Below are positions 17,676-26,755 of a stretch of DNA of 64,000 nucleotides, one piece after another (within the stretch, counting starts at the first letter, position 1; each line of letters starts with the position of its first letter). The stretch is from positions 124,001 through 188,000 of the forward strand of contig NZ_FWFV01000005.1 in assembly GCF_900172315.1 (NCBI RefSeq). The letters run 5' to 3'. The notes below the pieces were generated by a model. That model was not told where the DNA came from and ran no database searches. It worked only from the letters and a program-made list of their open reading frames with translations. This DNA comes from Palleronia marisminoris (GTDB lineage Bacteria > Pseudomonadota > Alphaproteobacteria > Rhodobacterales > Rhodobacteraceae). The translations under genes were made by a program, and so were the position numbers.

Positions 17676-19610
17676 TCAGTTGTTGAGGAACGCTTCCAAC
17701 TCGGCGCGCAGCGCGGCACTCTGCTCTACGATGGCACTGCCGCGGCTTCGAATTCCGCTTGGTGACACAGTAACCGGATCGCTCGTGGGCGCAGGGGCCT
17801 GCTCGGCACGCAGCAGGGCAACGCGTTCCCGCAGGATGCCGGCTTCAGGATCCACGAGGCCTGTCAGATGCGCCTCAGCTACGTTCGCGTCGCCTGCATC
17901 GAGAGCAAGTGAGGCACTCAGCAGCCGCTCGGCCGCCGTGGGCATGTCCGGCCCCCGGGATAGCGTGCGGAGCGCCAGCTTCGGGACATGGTTTTCCGCG
18001 ATCCGGCGGGCGATGGCAATCCGCAGTTCCGCGTTCGGAACCGGGCGATCATCGAGGCTCACGATCTGCGTCAAGAACAGGGCGTCGTTCTCGATGGAAG
18101 ACACGGTCGTGAACAGCTCCTCGTCGAGCCGCTTGGCCATGGCCGCGTCATCTTCGGCGAGAGTATCTATATCCGCGGCCGCGCGCAGATATAGTCCCGA
18201 GGTGATCTCGGCCCGGATGAGAGCACGCTGAAGCCTGTGACGGTCGCTACCGGTGATCTCGGGCAGAAAAGCGCGGGCTTGATCGAGGAGATCCGGTGGC
18301 ACGGAAGCGCCGTCGTCCACCATGTTGTCGACCATCATCCGAAGCGCGGCAGCGGCTTCGGGCGTGCGGCGTGCAACGATCTCTTCAAGGTCGGCGGCGG
18401 GTACTGGTTCGTCGTCCGCTGCCATGGTGAGTGACGTGAGATCCGGCAGAGCCCCCGCAGTCTCGCGCCGACCGCTCGCAGCGGCCACGAGGCGAGCGCC
18501 TTCATCGTTGCCGAGCGCGATCAAGCCCTCGATCGCGCGGCGTTCCAAGTGAGTTCGCGCAGCCTCGGGCGACGCGGCCAGCGCATCGAGTACCGATCCA
18601 ATGCGAAGAGGCGCAGCGGGCGGGTTCGAGATCAATGCGAAGAGGGCCAGTGAATCCCCGCACTCCGCGACCGAGGCAATCTCGGGCGCAGGCCCAGGTG
18701 CGTCGACCAGTTGAGCGATTTGCGACAAAAGACGGATGTCTCGTTCGTCGCCACTGACGACATCGAGAACTCCCTTCGCTTCGATCCCGAAACCCAGCGA
18801 AATGAGCCGCTTGGCCTCTGCCACGGTCCACTCAGCGTCAGCAGCTTCGGGAGGAAGTGTCCACCGCAATGTCGCCCATGTGTCGAGCGTCTCCTCAGCA
18901 AAGGCGGGGCAGGCGGCACGCGGGATGACCTCGTCGTATCCGCGGGTATCCCGCGTGATCTGACTTTCCACCTGCAACTGGCCCGGTCGGGGAACTTCGT
19001 CTTCGATTTCGATCTCTGGTTCGACGGGTGTATCGTCCGGAACGGCGGGTTCCGCGTCGGGTGGTAGCCCCAGGTCGGCTCTCAGCCCGGCACGCAGCGC
19101 GGCTGCGCGCTCCGCACGGATGGACGCGGGCAGGGGGTCGGCGTCCGGCTCCGTCTCGACCGGGAGACTGTTGGTGAGCAAGCCGGGCAAGAGCATGCGG
19201 CGATGCAAGGGCTCGGCGACAACCGCCGTTTCCCGCGGCGCGGGGCGGGGCGGCTCAAGCGGGGCTGCATCTTGCGAAACGTCCAGAACGAGGCTGTTGC
19301 CGTATCGAAACGTTTCCGGCGCGCAGGCGCATGCCAGTTCGACAACCAGTTCTCCGGGGCCAGCCTGCCGGAACGAGGTGATGCGCTCGGTTCCGATGCG
19401 CCGGTAGACATCCGCGAGATCGTAAGTTGCGATTTCATCGGCCAGAATGCGTACGGTGGTCCCATCCTGCTCCAGGCGCCATGTTGCCTCGGCATTGAAA
19501 TCGATCGCGATGCGCGTGAATCCATCATGCTCTGCGGTGCGCACGGGGATCGTCTGAGCAGCCGCGGCACTGGCGGAGATCGTAAGCAGGACCAATGTTG
19601 GGCGTATCAT
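17676..19610 (-). CDS. Large periplasmic protein of unknown function in the motA operon
   Basis: 644 residues with an N-terminal signal peptide ending in SAAAAQ. An N-terminal beta-rich AMIN-like segment (about residues 20-115, with TRIAIDFNAEATWRLEQDG) is followed by a Pro/Asp/Glu-rich linker and a long helical region (about 260-620) with a repeat-like, TPR-like pattern. It starts within the motA stop (ATGA). Periplasmic partners of the stator encoded beside motA are known in alphaproteobacteria (for example MotC in Sinorhizobium), so a motor role is a reasonable inference. I cannot assign it to a named family. Confidence 0.75.
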   Translation of the reverse strand: MIRPTLVLLTISASAAAAQTIPVRTAEHDGFTRIAIDFNAEATWRLEQDGTTVRILADEIATYDLADVYRRIGTERITSFRQAGPGELVVELACACAPETFRYGNSLVLDVSQDAAPLEPPRPAPRETAVVAEPLHRRMLLPGLLTNSLPVETEPDADPLPASIRAERAAALRAGLRADLGLPPDAEPAVPDDTPVEPEIEIEDEVPRPGQLQVESQITRDTRGYDEVIPRAACPAFAEETLDTWATLRWTLPPEAADAEWTVAEAKRLISLGFGIEAKGVLDVVSGDERDIRLLSQIAQLVDAPGPAPEIASVAECGDSLALFALISNPPAAPLRIGSVLDALAASPEAARTHLERRAIEGLIALGNDEGARLVAAASGRRETAGALPDLTSLTMAADDEPVPAADLEEIVARRTPEAAAALRMMVDNMVDDGASVPPDLLDQARAFLPEITGSDRHRLQRALIRAEITSGLYLRAAADIDTLAEDDAAMAKRLDEELFTTVSSIENDALFLTQIVSLDDRPVPNAELRIAIARRIAENHVPKLALRTLSRGPDMPTAAERLLSASLALDAGDANVAEAHLTGLVDPEAGILRERVALLRAEQAPAPTSDPVTVSPSGIRSRGSAIVEQSAALRAELEAFLNN

Positions 19611-20470
19611 GCCGATTTCGACGCTTTCAGCGCCTCTTCGAGGACGTCGAACGCGGGTCGCTGGTGATGAGGTACGCTCTGGCGACCGACCTCGATGCAG
19701 ATCGCGGCGCTGTGCTGATGCAGGTTTGCGACGAGCACCTCACGGATGAGCTGGTAAAATTGCGCTTCTTCCTCGGCCACGGCTTTCAGCTTCGTGGCGA
19801 AGGGACCCACGAAACCATACGCCAGGAACACGCCGAGGAACGTGCCGACGAGAGCGCCACCGATCATCTTGCCCAGAATCTCCGGCGGCTGGTCGATCGC
19901 TGCCATCGTCTTGATGACGCCCAGCACTGCGGCAACGATACCCAGCGCCGGAAGACCGTCGGCCATCGTCTGAAGGGCATGACTGGAATGGAGGGTGCCG
20001 TGCAGATGCGCCTCCATTCGCTTGTCGAGTACTTCTTCCACCTGGTGTGGGTCGTCATAATTCATGCTCGCCGATCGCATGGTGTCGCAGATCAGTTCGA
20101 CCGCCTCGTGATCGGCCCGGATCTTGGGGTATTTCCCGAAGATTGTGCTTTCGGCCGGGTTCTCGATATGCATCTCGACCGCGAGCGGGTCACCCTTGCC
20201 GAGACGGATCAACTCGAACAGGAGGCAAAGCAGATCGCGATAGTCTTCGGCATTCCACTTCGGGCCTTTGAAGACCTTCCCGAGATCCTTGATCGTTCGC
20301 TTCACCGTGCTGCCGTCGTTGGCAAGCATGAAGGCGCCGGTGGCCGCACCCATGATCATGGCCAATTCGAAGGGCATGGCCTTGAGGATGATACCGAGCT
20401 TGCCGCCGGCGGCGAGATAGCCGCCGAAAACCATTACGAAGACGACGACGACGCCGATGATCGCGATCAT
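19607..20470 (-). CDS. motA: Flagellar motor stator protein MotA
   Basis: Proton-channel stator subunit, 287 residues, four transmembrane helices. Typical MotA stretches are AATGAFMLANDGSTVKRT, the cytoplasmic loop with YRDLLCLLFELIRLGKGDPL, and the third and fourth helices with DGLPALGIVAAVLGVIKTM and LVGTFLGVFLAYGFVGP, which carry the conserved prolines. motB is not adjacent and not in this window, which is unusual outside the Rhodobacterales. The gene lies between the motE-like gene and the large exported-protein gene. Confidence 0.96.
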   Translation of the reverse strand: MIAIIGVVVVFVMVFGGYLAAGGKLGIILKAMPFELAMIMGAATGAFMLANDGSTVKRTIKDLGKVFKGPKWNAEDYRDLLCLLFELIRLGKGDPLAVEMHIENPAESTIFGKYPKIRADHEAVELICDTMRSASMNYDDPHQVEEVLDKRMEAHLHGTLHSSHALQTMADGLPALGIVAAVLGVIKTMAAIDQPPEILGKMIGGALVGTFLGVFLAYGFVGPFATKLKAVAEEEAQFYQLIREVLVANLHQHSAAICIEVGRQSVPHHQRPAFDVLEEALKASKSA

Positions 20471-20476
20471 GTCAGG

Positions 20477-21067
20477 TCACTCCTTGGGAAGATCGGCATG
20501 GCGGCCGGCCAGCATCACGCTGATGGCATAGGCCGCGTCGGGGGGCATGCCGGCGAGAATCGCGGCGGAGGCGGGCGGAGGCATCAAGCCAAGAAATCCG
20601 GCGCCGAAGGCGGGCGGCATCTGCTGAAAGAGAGCGGCAGCCTGGGCGGGCTTCATCGCGGCGTAGATCTGCGCGAGGTGCGAGAGATCGTCTTCAGCTG
20701 CTGTGTCGGCCATCTGGAGAAGCTCGCGCAATTCGAGTTCGGCGGCCTCGATCCCGTCAAGCTGGGAGCGAAGGGCCGTCTTTCCCTCGGCGATCCGCTC
20801 GCCTTCAACTGCGAGCTTGGCGGCACGTTCGTCGAGCTCTGCCTGCCGCGCGTCGAGCTCGGCAAGAAGTTCCGCGATTCCGTCCTCGGGCGTGGTCGCA
20901 GTCGATGCCGCGGCGTGAGCACTTCGCGAGGCGACGAGCTCGGACACGGCCGCCGCCACCGGACCATCCCCGAGCCGGAGGAGTCCCGATGCCATCAGCA
21001 GCCCAGCGAGGATCGGCAATACGCCGATACCCATCGTGCGCGCCTTTCGCTTGCTGCGCCGAATCAT
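20477..21067 (-). CDS. MotE-family protein (MgtE N-terminal-like)
   Basis: 196 residues with an N-terminal membrane anchor (about 12-30), a long coiled coil (about 60-120) and a C-terminal MgtE-N-like helical domain with HLAQIYAAMKPAQAAALFQQ and a second APPDAA-type repeat. Proteins of this layout act as stator chaperones (MotE with MotC) in some bacteria. It overlaps the upstream DUF6468-like gene and is followed 6 bp later by motA, consistent with a motor-assembly role. Confidence 0.82.
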   Translation of the reverse strand: MIRRSKRKARTMGIGVLPILAGLLMASGLLRLGDGPVAAAVSELVASRSAHAAASTATTPEDGIAELLAELDARQAELDERAAKLAVEGERIAEGKTALRSQLDGIEAAELELRELLQMADTAAEDDLSHLAQIYAAMKPAQAAALFQQMPPAFGAGFLGLMPPPASAAILAGMPPDAAYAISVMLAGRHADLPKE

Positions 21068-21507
21068 CGGGGGGCCATCCGGTGAGAGAAGAAGGGTTGC
21101 ATTGCCGCAGTGCTGCGCGTCGCCGAGAAGGGCACCGCCGAGGCGGGTGCGACATTGGCCGCCGCGACGGGCTCGGCGAATCTTGCCGTTTCCGGCGCTA
21201 CGCCGCCCGGTTCCGTCGGTGCGTCGTCCACGTCGTGGAGCGCAGCCATCGCCAATTCAAGGCGCCGCGCGACGCTGTCGGCCCGCTCCGTGACCTCGCG
21301 CAGTGTGTCGCCCGAGCCATCGGCGGCCTTCTTGGCCGCGTCGAGCGCACGCTTGAGATCATCCACCTGTGCGGACAGCACGGCGACCGCCCCGCCGACC
21401 CCGCGTTTCAGATCGGTGAACCGCGTCAACCGCCGGGACAGGACGAAGCAGTAGAAGGCGACGCCGACAGCGCCTCCGATGAGAAAAATATCAGCGATCA
21501 GGTCCAT
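21064..21507 (-). CDS. DUF6468-like membrane-anchored flagellar protein
   Basis: 147 residues with a single N-terminal transmembrane helix (about 5-24) followed by a coiled coil (DLKRGVGGAVAVLSAQVDDL and onward) and a low-complexity C-terminus. Position between fliL and motE and the anchor-plus-coil layout match the DUF6468 group that includes Caulobacter PflI, a flagellar positioning protein. The assignment is tentative. Confidence 0.65.
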   Translation of the reverse strand: MDLIADIFLIGGAVGVAFYCFVLSRRLTRFTDLKRGVGGAVAVLSAQVDDLKRALDAAKKAADGSGDTLREVTERADSVARRLELAMAALHDVDDAPTEPGGVAPETARFAEPVAAANVAPASAVPFSATRSTAAMQPFFSHRMAPR

Positions 21508-21520
21508 TCTGGTCCCCCTT

Positions 21521-22057
21521 TCAGCTCAGTACGAATTCCATGACGAGGATGTCGCGCACCCGGTTTGACCCGACCACAAGCGCAACACGCCGCAACAGCT
21601 GTGCGCGCAGTTCTATGAGCGCTCCGGGAGCGCTCAGGGAATTGGGATCGACCGCACGCAGATACGCATTCATCACGTCCACGACACGCGGCATCAGTTG
21701 CTCTACGTCGGGGGATTGCTCCCTTGCGACTTCGAGTTCGGCGCGAAAGCGCAGGTGGCGCGAGGCGTTCGGCCCCGTCAGCGACACCACGATCGGGGCG
21801 ACGGGAATGAACGCCACTTCGGCAAGGTCGCCTCCCGCTGCCGTTGCCGAGGCTGCATGAAGCGGATCACCCTTGCCGCCATGGCTGCCGTCGGTCCGGG
21901 CGTGCTCTTCGGCGACAGCTCCGCCGCCGAGAACCATCCCCGAGAATACCGCATAGAAACCGCCCGCGCCCAGGACGAGGGCGAGAACGAGTCCGATAAA
22001 CAGTCCCTTCTTGCCCTTCTTCGATGCGCCGTCTTCGCTGTCGGTTTCCTCGGCCAT
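21521..22057 (-). CDS. fliL: Flagellar basal-body protein FliL
   Basis: Stator-associated inner-membrane protein. A charged N-terminus with a KKGKKG stretch is followed by one transmembrane helix (LFIGLVLALVLGAGGFYAVF), a linker and the FliL periplasmic domain with IPVAPIVVSLTG and RHLRFRAELEV. The ATG at 22057 gives 178 residues; an in-frame ATG at 22075 would add six and cannot be excluded. It is the first gene of the long minus-strand motor/export operon and is divergent from fliF. Confidence 0.93.
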   Translation of the reverse strand: MAEETDSEDGASKKGKKGLFIGLVLALVLGAGGFYAVFSGMVLGGGAVAEEHARTDGSHGGKGDPLHAASATAAGGDLAEVAFIPVAPIVVSLTGPNASRHLRFRAELEVAREQSPDVEQLMPRVVDVMNAYLRAVDPNSLSAPGALIELRAQLLRRVALVVGSNRVRDILVMEFVLS

Positions 22058-22109
22058 GCCGTGCGTCCGTCCCATTTCTTATCGTGGGGTCGGCATAAAC
22101 CGGCAGAGA

Positions 22110-22124
22110 CTAACCGATTATTAA
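22110..22124. promoter_or_regulatory. CtrA-like box between fliL and fliF
   Basis: CTAA-N7-TTAA at 22110-22124 matches seven of eight positions of the CtrA consensus TTAA-N7-TTAA and lies in the divergent gap between the fliL and fliF operons. A short inverted repeat (ACCGA 22113-22117, TCGGT 22127-22131) overlaps it. This is the second such match in a divergent flagellar promoter gap here. Confidence 0.45.
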
Positions 22125-22189
22125 GGTCGGTCTGAAAATCAGAACGCAAGACATGGGGAGCATCCCCGCGAAACGACAGGAGGTCGGTC

Positions 22190-23782
22190 TTGCAAAACAT
22201 TGGCTCGGCTTGGCAGGCCCTTACGATGCAACGGCGCATTATAGTCATTGCCGCAACCGTCACCATGTTCGCGCTCGTCCTGGGCGTGGCACGGATGGCG
22301 TCGACGCCCAGTCTTACGCTTCTCTATTCGGGGCTCGAGCCGCAGGCGGCGGGTGATGTGGTCCAGGCTCTCGAACAGACGGGCGTTGTCTACGATGTTC
22401 GGGGCGGCGCCATTTATGTCGAGGAGGGCCGCCGCGACGAGCTTCGCATGACCCTTGCCAGTGAAGGCCTGCCGGCCAATGCCGCACAGGGCTACGAGTT
22501 GTTGGACACGCTCTCGGGCTTCGGCACGACGAGCCAGATGTTCGACGCCGCCTATTGGCGCGCGAAGGAGGGAGAGCTGGCGCGCACGATCGTGGCGTCG
22601 CCGGCCATTCAATCCGCCCGCGTCCATATCGCCAGTGCGGGCGCGCGGCCCTTCCAGCGTGACATCCGCACGACCGCTTCGGTCACCGTGACACCCGCAG
22701 GCGGCGGCCTCGCGGCAAGTCATGCGCGGGCCCTGCGCTATCTCGTGGCCGCGGCGGTATCGGGTCTGTCTCCCGAGGATGTCTCGGTGATCGACGCCAT
22801 GGGCGGCGTGATTCTCGCCGGTGAGGACCGGCCGCAGGGTGCCGTGGGCGCTGACCGGGCGGCCGAGCTCAAGCGCAATGTGGAACGGCTGCTCGAGGCC
22901 CGGGTCGGCTATGGCAATGCGGTGGTCGAGGTAAATGTCGAGACGGTCACCGAAAGCGAGCAGATCCTCGAGCGGCGAATCGATCCCGAAAGCCGTGTGG
23001 CGATCAGCTCGGATGTCACGCAGTCGAACTCGTCCAGCACGCAAGCGGCGGACGGCGACGTCACTGTCGCCTCGAATCTGCCCGACGGCGATGCGGAAGG
23101 CGGGCAGGGCGGCGGTTCCGACAATGCCACTGAAAGCCGCGAGACGACGAATTTCGAGGTCAGCCAAATCGAACGTCAGGTAACCCGCTCGCCCGGCGCC
23201 ATCGCGCGTGTCACCACGGCCGTCATGGTCGACGGCCTCCGCGAGACGGCTGCGGATGGCACGCTCACGTGGACGCCGCGGCCCGACGAGGAAATGGAGG
23301 CCCTGCGCGAGCTGGTTTCGGCCGCCATCGGCTTCGACGCCGAACGTGGCGACTCACTGTCGGTCCGCTCGATGCAGTTCGAACCCCTCCCGGGCGATGG
23401 CACGGCGCCTCTCGATCCCGCGCTCATGGGCCCCATCAACGTGATGCGCCTGGCGCAGATCGGGATCCTCGGGCTCGTCGCCCTTGCGCTTGGCCTCTTC
23501 GTGGTCCGCCCGATCCTGTCCAAATCCGGCACGTCGCCGCAGCTCGCACCGCCGCTCGGTTCGGACGCCGATGACGCAGACGAACCGCTGAATGGAGAGA
23601 TCTTCTTTGGCAACGGCTTCGGCGATGACGACGACTCGCCCTTCGGCGGCTTCGCCGGGGGCGGCGGGGATGACGAAGAGCGCTCGCCGGTCGACCGGCT
23701 GCGCGAACTGATCGAAGAGCGGCAGGAAGAATCGCTCGAAATCCTCAAGTCGTGGATGGAAGACGAAGGCGATAAGGCATGA
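22190..23782 (+). CDS. fliF: Flagellar MS-ring protein FliF
   Basis: 530-residue MS-ring protein with two membrane helices (about 25-45 and 420-445). Conserved segments include TLLYSGLEPQAAGDVVQALE and FGTTSQMFDAAYWRAKEGEL. The C-terminus is acidic and Gly-rich before the FliG-binding tail. The start appears to be TTG at 22190: it has a perfect AGGAGG seven bases upstream and gives the expected N-terminus, and no ATG is available nearby in frame. The stop overlaps fliH. Confidence 0.96.
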   Translation: MQNIGSAWQALTMQRRIIVIAATVTMFALVLGVARMASTPSLTLLYSGLEPQAAGDVVQALEQTGVVYDVRGGAIYVEEGRRDELRMTLASEGLPANAAQGYELLDTLSGFGTTSQMFDAAYWRAKEGELARTIVASPAIQSARVHIASAGARPFQRDIRTTASVTVTPAGGGLAASHARALRYLVAAAVSGLSPEDVSVIDAMGGVILAGEDRPQGAVGADRAAELKRNVERLLEARVGYGNAVVEVNVETVTESEQILERRIDPESRVAISSDVTQSNSSSTQAADGDVTVASNLPDGDAEGGQGGGSDNATESRETTNFEVSQIERQVTRSPGAIARVTTAVMVDGLRETAADGTLTWTPRPDEEMEALRELVSAAIGFDAERGDSLSVRSMQFEPLPGDGTAPLDPALMGPINVMRLAQIGILGLVALALGLFVVRPILSKSGTSPQLAPPLGSDADDADEPLNGEIFFGNGFGDDDDSPFGGFAGGGGDDEERSPVDRLRELIEERQEESLEILKSWMEDEGDKA

Positions 23783-24381
23783 GCGGCCGCCCCCTGACCC
23801 TCGAAAACTTCCACTTCGTCCCGGCCCCTGAGATCCCGGTCGAGGTCTATGACGGCGAACGGCTCGAAGCCGAGCGGCTCGAGTCCTTCGACAAGGGCTA
23901 CACCAGCGGCTGGGCCGACGCCTCCGCGGCCGCAGAATCCGCCGCGCAAGAGCGCGGGCAAGTCCTCGATAACCGGCTGGACGAACTGGCGTTCACCTTC
24001 CACGAGGCGCGGGCCCACGTCATGCGCGAACTTGGGCCGTTGCTGGACGCGATCGTGCGGACGGCGGTCCCGCGCATCCTCCACGACACGCTGGGGGCAC
24101 GTCTTAACGAATTGTTCACCGAGATGGCCGAGGACGTGGCCGAGGCGGAGATCCAGATCCTCACCGCGCCGGGTGAGGCCGAGGGCGTGACCACGGCGCT
24201 GAAGGACCGCGCGCGTTTCCCCGTCTCGGTGCGGGATGACGACACCCTGGCTCCCGGGACGCTCCAGGTACGCCTCGGGGCCGCGGCACGTGAACTGAAC
24301 CTGAACGCTCTCGAAACATCTCTGACCGACGCGCTCGAGGCGCTCGATACACTCAACGAGGAGACCCTGGCCCATGGATGA
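23779..24381 (+). CDS. fliH: FliH-like flagellar assembly protein
   Basis: 200 residues, acidic, with an Ala/Glu-rich central helix (about 45-110) and a C-terminal domain like that of FliH, the stator-like regulator of the FliI ATPase. The N-terminus (LTLENFHF) resembles FliH of Rhodobacterales. It overlaps fliF and fliN. Sequence conservation in this family is low, so the call leans on operon position. Confidence 0.8.
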   Translation: MSGRPLTLENFHFVPAPEIPVEVYDGERLEAERLESFDKGYTSGWADASAAAESAAQERGQVLDNRLDELAFTFHEARAHVMRELGPLLDAIVRTAVPRILHDTLGARLNELFTEMAEDVAEAEIQILTAPGEAEGVTTALKDRARFPVSVRDDDTLAPGTLQVRLGAAARELNLNALETSLTDALEALDTLNEETLAHG

Positions 24382-24682
24382 AGACTTCGCCGAGATCGAA
24401 GAGGTGGTGGAGACCCCGCGCGCGGCCTCGAACAACCCGCTGCACCACGTGCCGGTCGAGATCACCGTTTCGGTCGGCAAGGCTCGGCCCAAGCTGTCGG
24501 ACCTGCTCAAGATGGAGCAGGGCGCGATCCTGAGCCTCGACACCAAGGTCGAGGACCCGGTCTGCCTCTATATCGGCGACCGGCTCATCGCGCGCGGCGA
24601 GCTGGAAGAACTCGACGGTGAAGAGGGGGGCATGCTCGCCGTCCGCCTGACTGAAATTGCCGAAATGGAGAGCGGCCTCTGA
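24374..24682 (+). CDS. fliN: Flagellar motor switch protein FliN
   Basis: C-ring component of 102 residues. The SpoA domain is seen from VPVEITVSVGKARPKLSDLL through GAILSLDTKVEDPVCLYIGD to LIARGELEEL and the terminal RLTEIAE. The short N-terminal extension is usual. Its stop and the fliP start overlap as TGATG. fliG and fliM are not in the window. Confidence 0.95.
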   Translation: MDEDFAEIEEVVETPRAASNNPLHHVPVEITVSVGKARPKLSDLLKMEQGAILSLDTKVEDPVCLYIGDRLIARGELEELDGEEGGMLAVRLTEIAEMESGL

Positions 24683-25416
24683 TGCGCGCCAGCCCCCTCT
24701 TTCTTGCTGCCACGCTTCTGCTGCTGGCCCTGCCAGTCGAGGCGCAGCAACTCTCCATCGACTTTGGCGCCGAGGGAGAGGGGACGCTGGCCGGCCGCTC
24801 GATCCAGCTTCTGCTGGTGGTCACCGTGCTCAGCCTCGTGCCGGGGCTTCTGGTGATGATCACCTGTTTCCCCTTCCTGGTGACGACCCTGTCGATCCTG
24901 CGGCAGGGCATCGGCCTTCAGCAGTCGCCGCCGAACATGCTGATCGTGACGCTGGCGCTGTTCCTGACCTATTTCGTGATGGAGCCGACCTTCACCGAGG
25001 CCTGGACCACCGGCATCACCCCCCTCGTGGATGGCGAGCTGGAGGTCGAAGAAGGCGTGATGCGCGCGCTCGCTCCCTTCCGCGAGTTCATGGCCGCGCG
25101 CGTCGATCCCGAAACCTACGCGGCCCTCGCCGATCTTCGCCCCGACACCACCGGAACCAACCTGGCGCCCGACTCGCCACTGTCGATGCTGGTGCCGTCG
25201 TTCCTTCTGTCCGAAATCGGGCGCGCCTTCGAAGTCGGCTTCCTGATCTTCCTGCCCTTCCTCATCATCGACCTGGTGGTCGCCGCGATCCTGATGTCGA
25301 TGGGCATGATGATGGTTCCGCCGGCTGTCGTGGCGCTGCCGTTCAAGCTGGCGTTCTTCGCTGTTGCCGATGGCTGGACGCTGATCTCGGGCGCACTCGT
25401 CCGCGGCTATATCTGA
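24682..25416 (+). CDS. fliP: Flagellar export protein FliP
   Basis: Export-gate membrane protein of 244 residues with a cleavable signal peptide (ends VEAQQ) and about four transmembrane helices. Hallmarks are MITCFPFLVTTLSILRQGIG, LQQSPPNMLIVTLALFLTYF and ILMSMGMMMVPPAVVALPFK. It is the last gene of the fliFHNP block; decayed DNA begins right after its stop. Confidence 0.97.
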   Translation: MRASPLFLAATLLLLALPVEAQQLSIDFGAEGEGTLAGRSIQLLLVVTVLSLVPGLLVMITCFPFLVTTLSILRQGIGLQQSPPNMLIVTLALFLTYFVMEPTFTEAWTTGITPLVDGELEVEEGVMRALAPFREFMAARVDPETYAALADLRPDTTGTNLAPDSPLSMLVPSFLLSEIGRAFEVGFLIFLPFLIIDLVVAAILMSMGMMMVPPAVVALPFKLAFFAVADGWTLISGALVRGYI

Positions 25417-25443
25417 CCCACAGGCGGTCCCGGACGGTCGCCG

Positions 25444-25905
25444 TCAGCCGCCGCTCTCGTCGTTCGACCCAGCGCTCAGCGATGCAATGCAGGCCCAGAC
25501 ATCCGCCACATCCTCTTCCGAACGCAGCTTGAACGACATCTTCCCGCGCGCTCCGCGGTCGTCGAGAGACGTGCGAAGGATGCCGGTCGGATCCCGGACA
25601 CAGCCGACGAAGTCCGCCTCGGTCCATTCGAGGCCGGCTTCGCCTTCCTCGACCAGCGCGCCCGAATACCGGTAGTCCTCGACCGTTCCGGCTTGGCGAC
25701 CTTACAGACGGTAGAGGTTCGGAGACCCGTCCGGCCCGGCCGGCGAGGGTCTCGCCATCATCGTCTTGAACGACGTGGCAGGCCTGAAACTGGTTGAAGA
25801 CCTGCTCGCCGGCAGCCGGATCGCCCTTCATCTGAGCATCTTGGGTGAAAGCCGGCGCTCCGGCCAGGGCGATCGTTTCGAGCGTGTGCGTGAAGGTTTT
25901 ATCGA
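25444..25905 (-). pseudogene. Class I cytochrome c pseudogene
   Basis: Fragments of a periplasmic cytochrome c in two frames. Upstream frame: a former signal peptide (KTFTHTLETIALAGAPAF, in which the start codon now reads GAT) and GDPAAGEQVFNQFQACHVV. Here the heme motif CxxCH has become FQACH, so the first cysteine is lost. After a frameshift and an in-frame TAA near 25706 the rest continues as GTVEDYRYSGALVEEGEAGL and FVGCVRDPTGILRTSLDDRG, then ends ADVWACIASL. Loss of start, heme cysteine and frame shows a dead gene. Coordinates of the 5' end are approximate. Confidence 0.85.
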
Positions 25906-26002
25906 CTTCGTCCCATTGTGATACCGCCTCGGAATTCCGGCCGGGGGCAGGAGAGGTCCGCACCATTGCCGATCAATGGGGCTCATGCGCCCGGTCCTGC
26001 CG

Positions 26003-26500
26003 CTACCTCCAGTGCTGCAACAGCGGGCTGGCCTCGCCCGTAGTCGGGTCCGTCTTCGGCAGGGCGACCTCGGCAATACGGGCGCGGCTGTCGCCGATCC
26101 CCTCCTCGGCGCGGCGGGTCTCGAAATCCTCCTGCCCCGGCGGATAGGCGCCGCAGATGCGGAAATCGTCGCTCGAGGCGTTCAGCTTGTGGCCGGTCCC
26201 AGCCGGCAGGATCAGGCAATCTCCGGCCCGCACCGTCACGACTTCCCCCTCCGGACCGCCCAGCGTCAGTTCCGCTTCTCCGCTGGCGACGCAGAGGGCC
26301 TCGTGGGCGTCCGGGTGGTAGTGGTGATAGTCGAAGACCGTCCACGTCCAGGTACCGCCCCAGCCATTGGCCTCGATGCGGGCGCGGATCGCCCCCGCGT
26401 CGAGGCCCGCCATGCCTCCGCGGAGGATCACCACCGGCAGGTCGGGGTTGTTCGGCACGTCCGTGCCGGGCTCCAGGATCAGTGTGGTCACATCGGTCAT
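26003..26500 (-). CDS. YjlB-like cupin protein
   Basis: 165 residues with a single cupin barrel. The N-terminal pattern PNNPDLPVVILRGG and the metal-site region FDYHHYHPDAHEALCVASGE, followed by GDCLILPAGTGHKLN, resemble the YjlB family of small cupins, whose reaction is unknown. The ATG at 26500 is chosen because homology-like sequence begins there; the open frame upstream to 26728 is poor in family features. It lies isolated among decayed genes on both sides and may be a survivor of a larger deletion. Confidence 0.8.
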   Translation of the reverse strand: MTDVTTLILEPGTDVPNNPDLPVVILRGGMAGLDAGAIRARIEANGWGGTWTWTVFDYHHYHPDAHEALCVASGEAELTLGGPEGEVVTVRAGDCLILPAGTGHKLNASSDDFRICGAYPPGQEDFETRRAEEGIGDSRARIAEVALPKTDPTTGEASPLLQHWR

Positions 26501-26755
26501 GCCAGGTGAACGCCTGATCAAGCCGCCGGGTCCGCCCTTGCCACTCCGCGTCGGGGACCCGATCTTTTGGGTCTGGACGATGCCGACCCGATCTGCGGCC
26601 GACCCATCCCACCGGATGTAGCGCAGAGCATGCACCACCTGGTTCCCTAGTTCCGCGGCGGGAAGGGCAGCCCAACCGTCCTTATGCACCAGATCTGCGG
26701 CCTTAGGTGGCAAACGCACCGAGCTCACAACGCTTGTAAGTGCTCTCTTCCGGCG

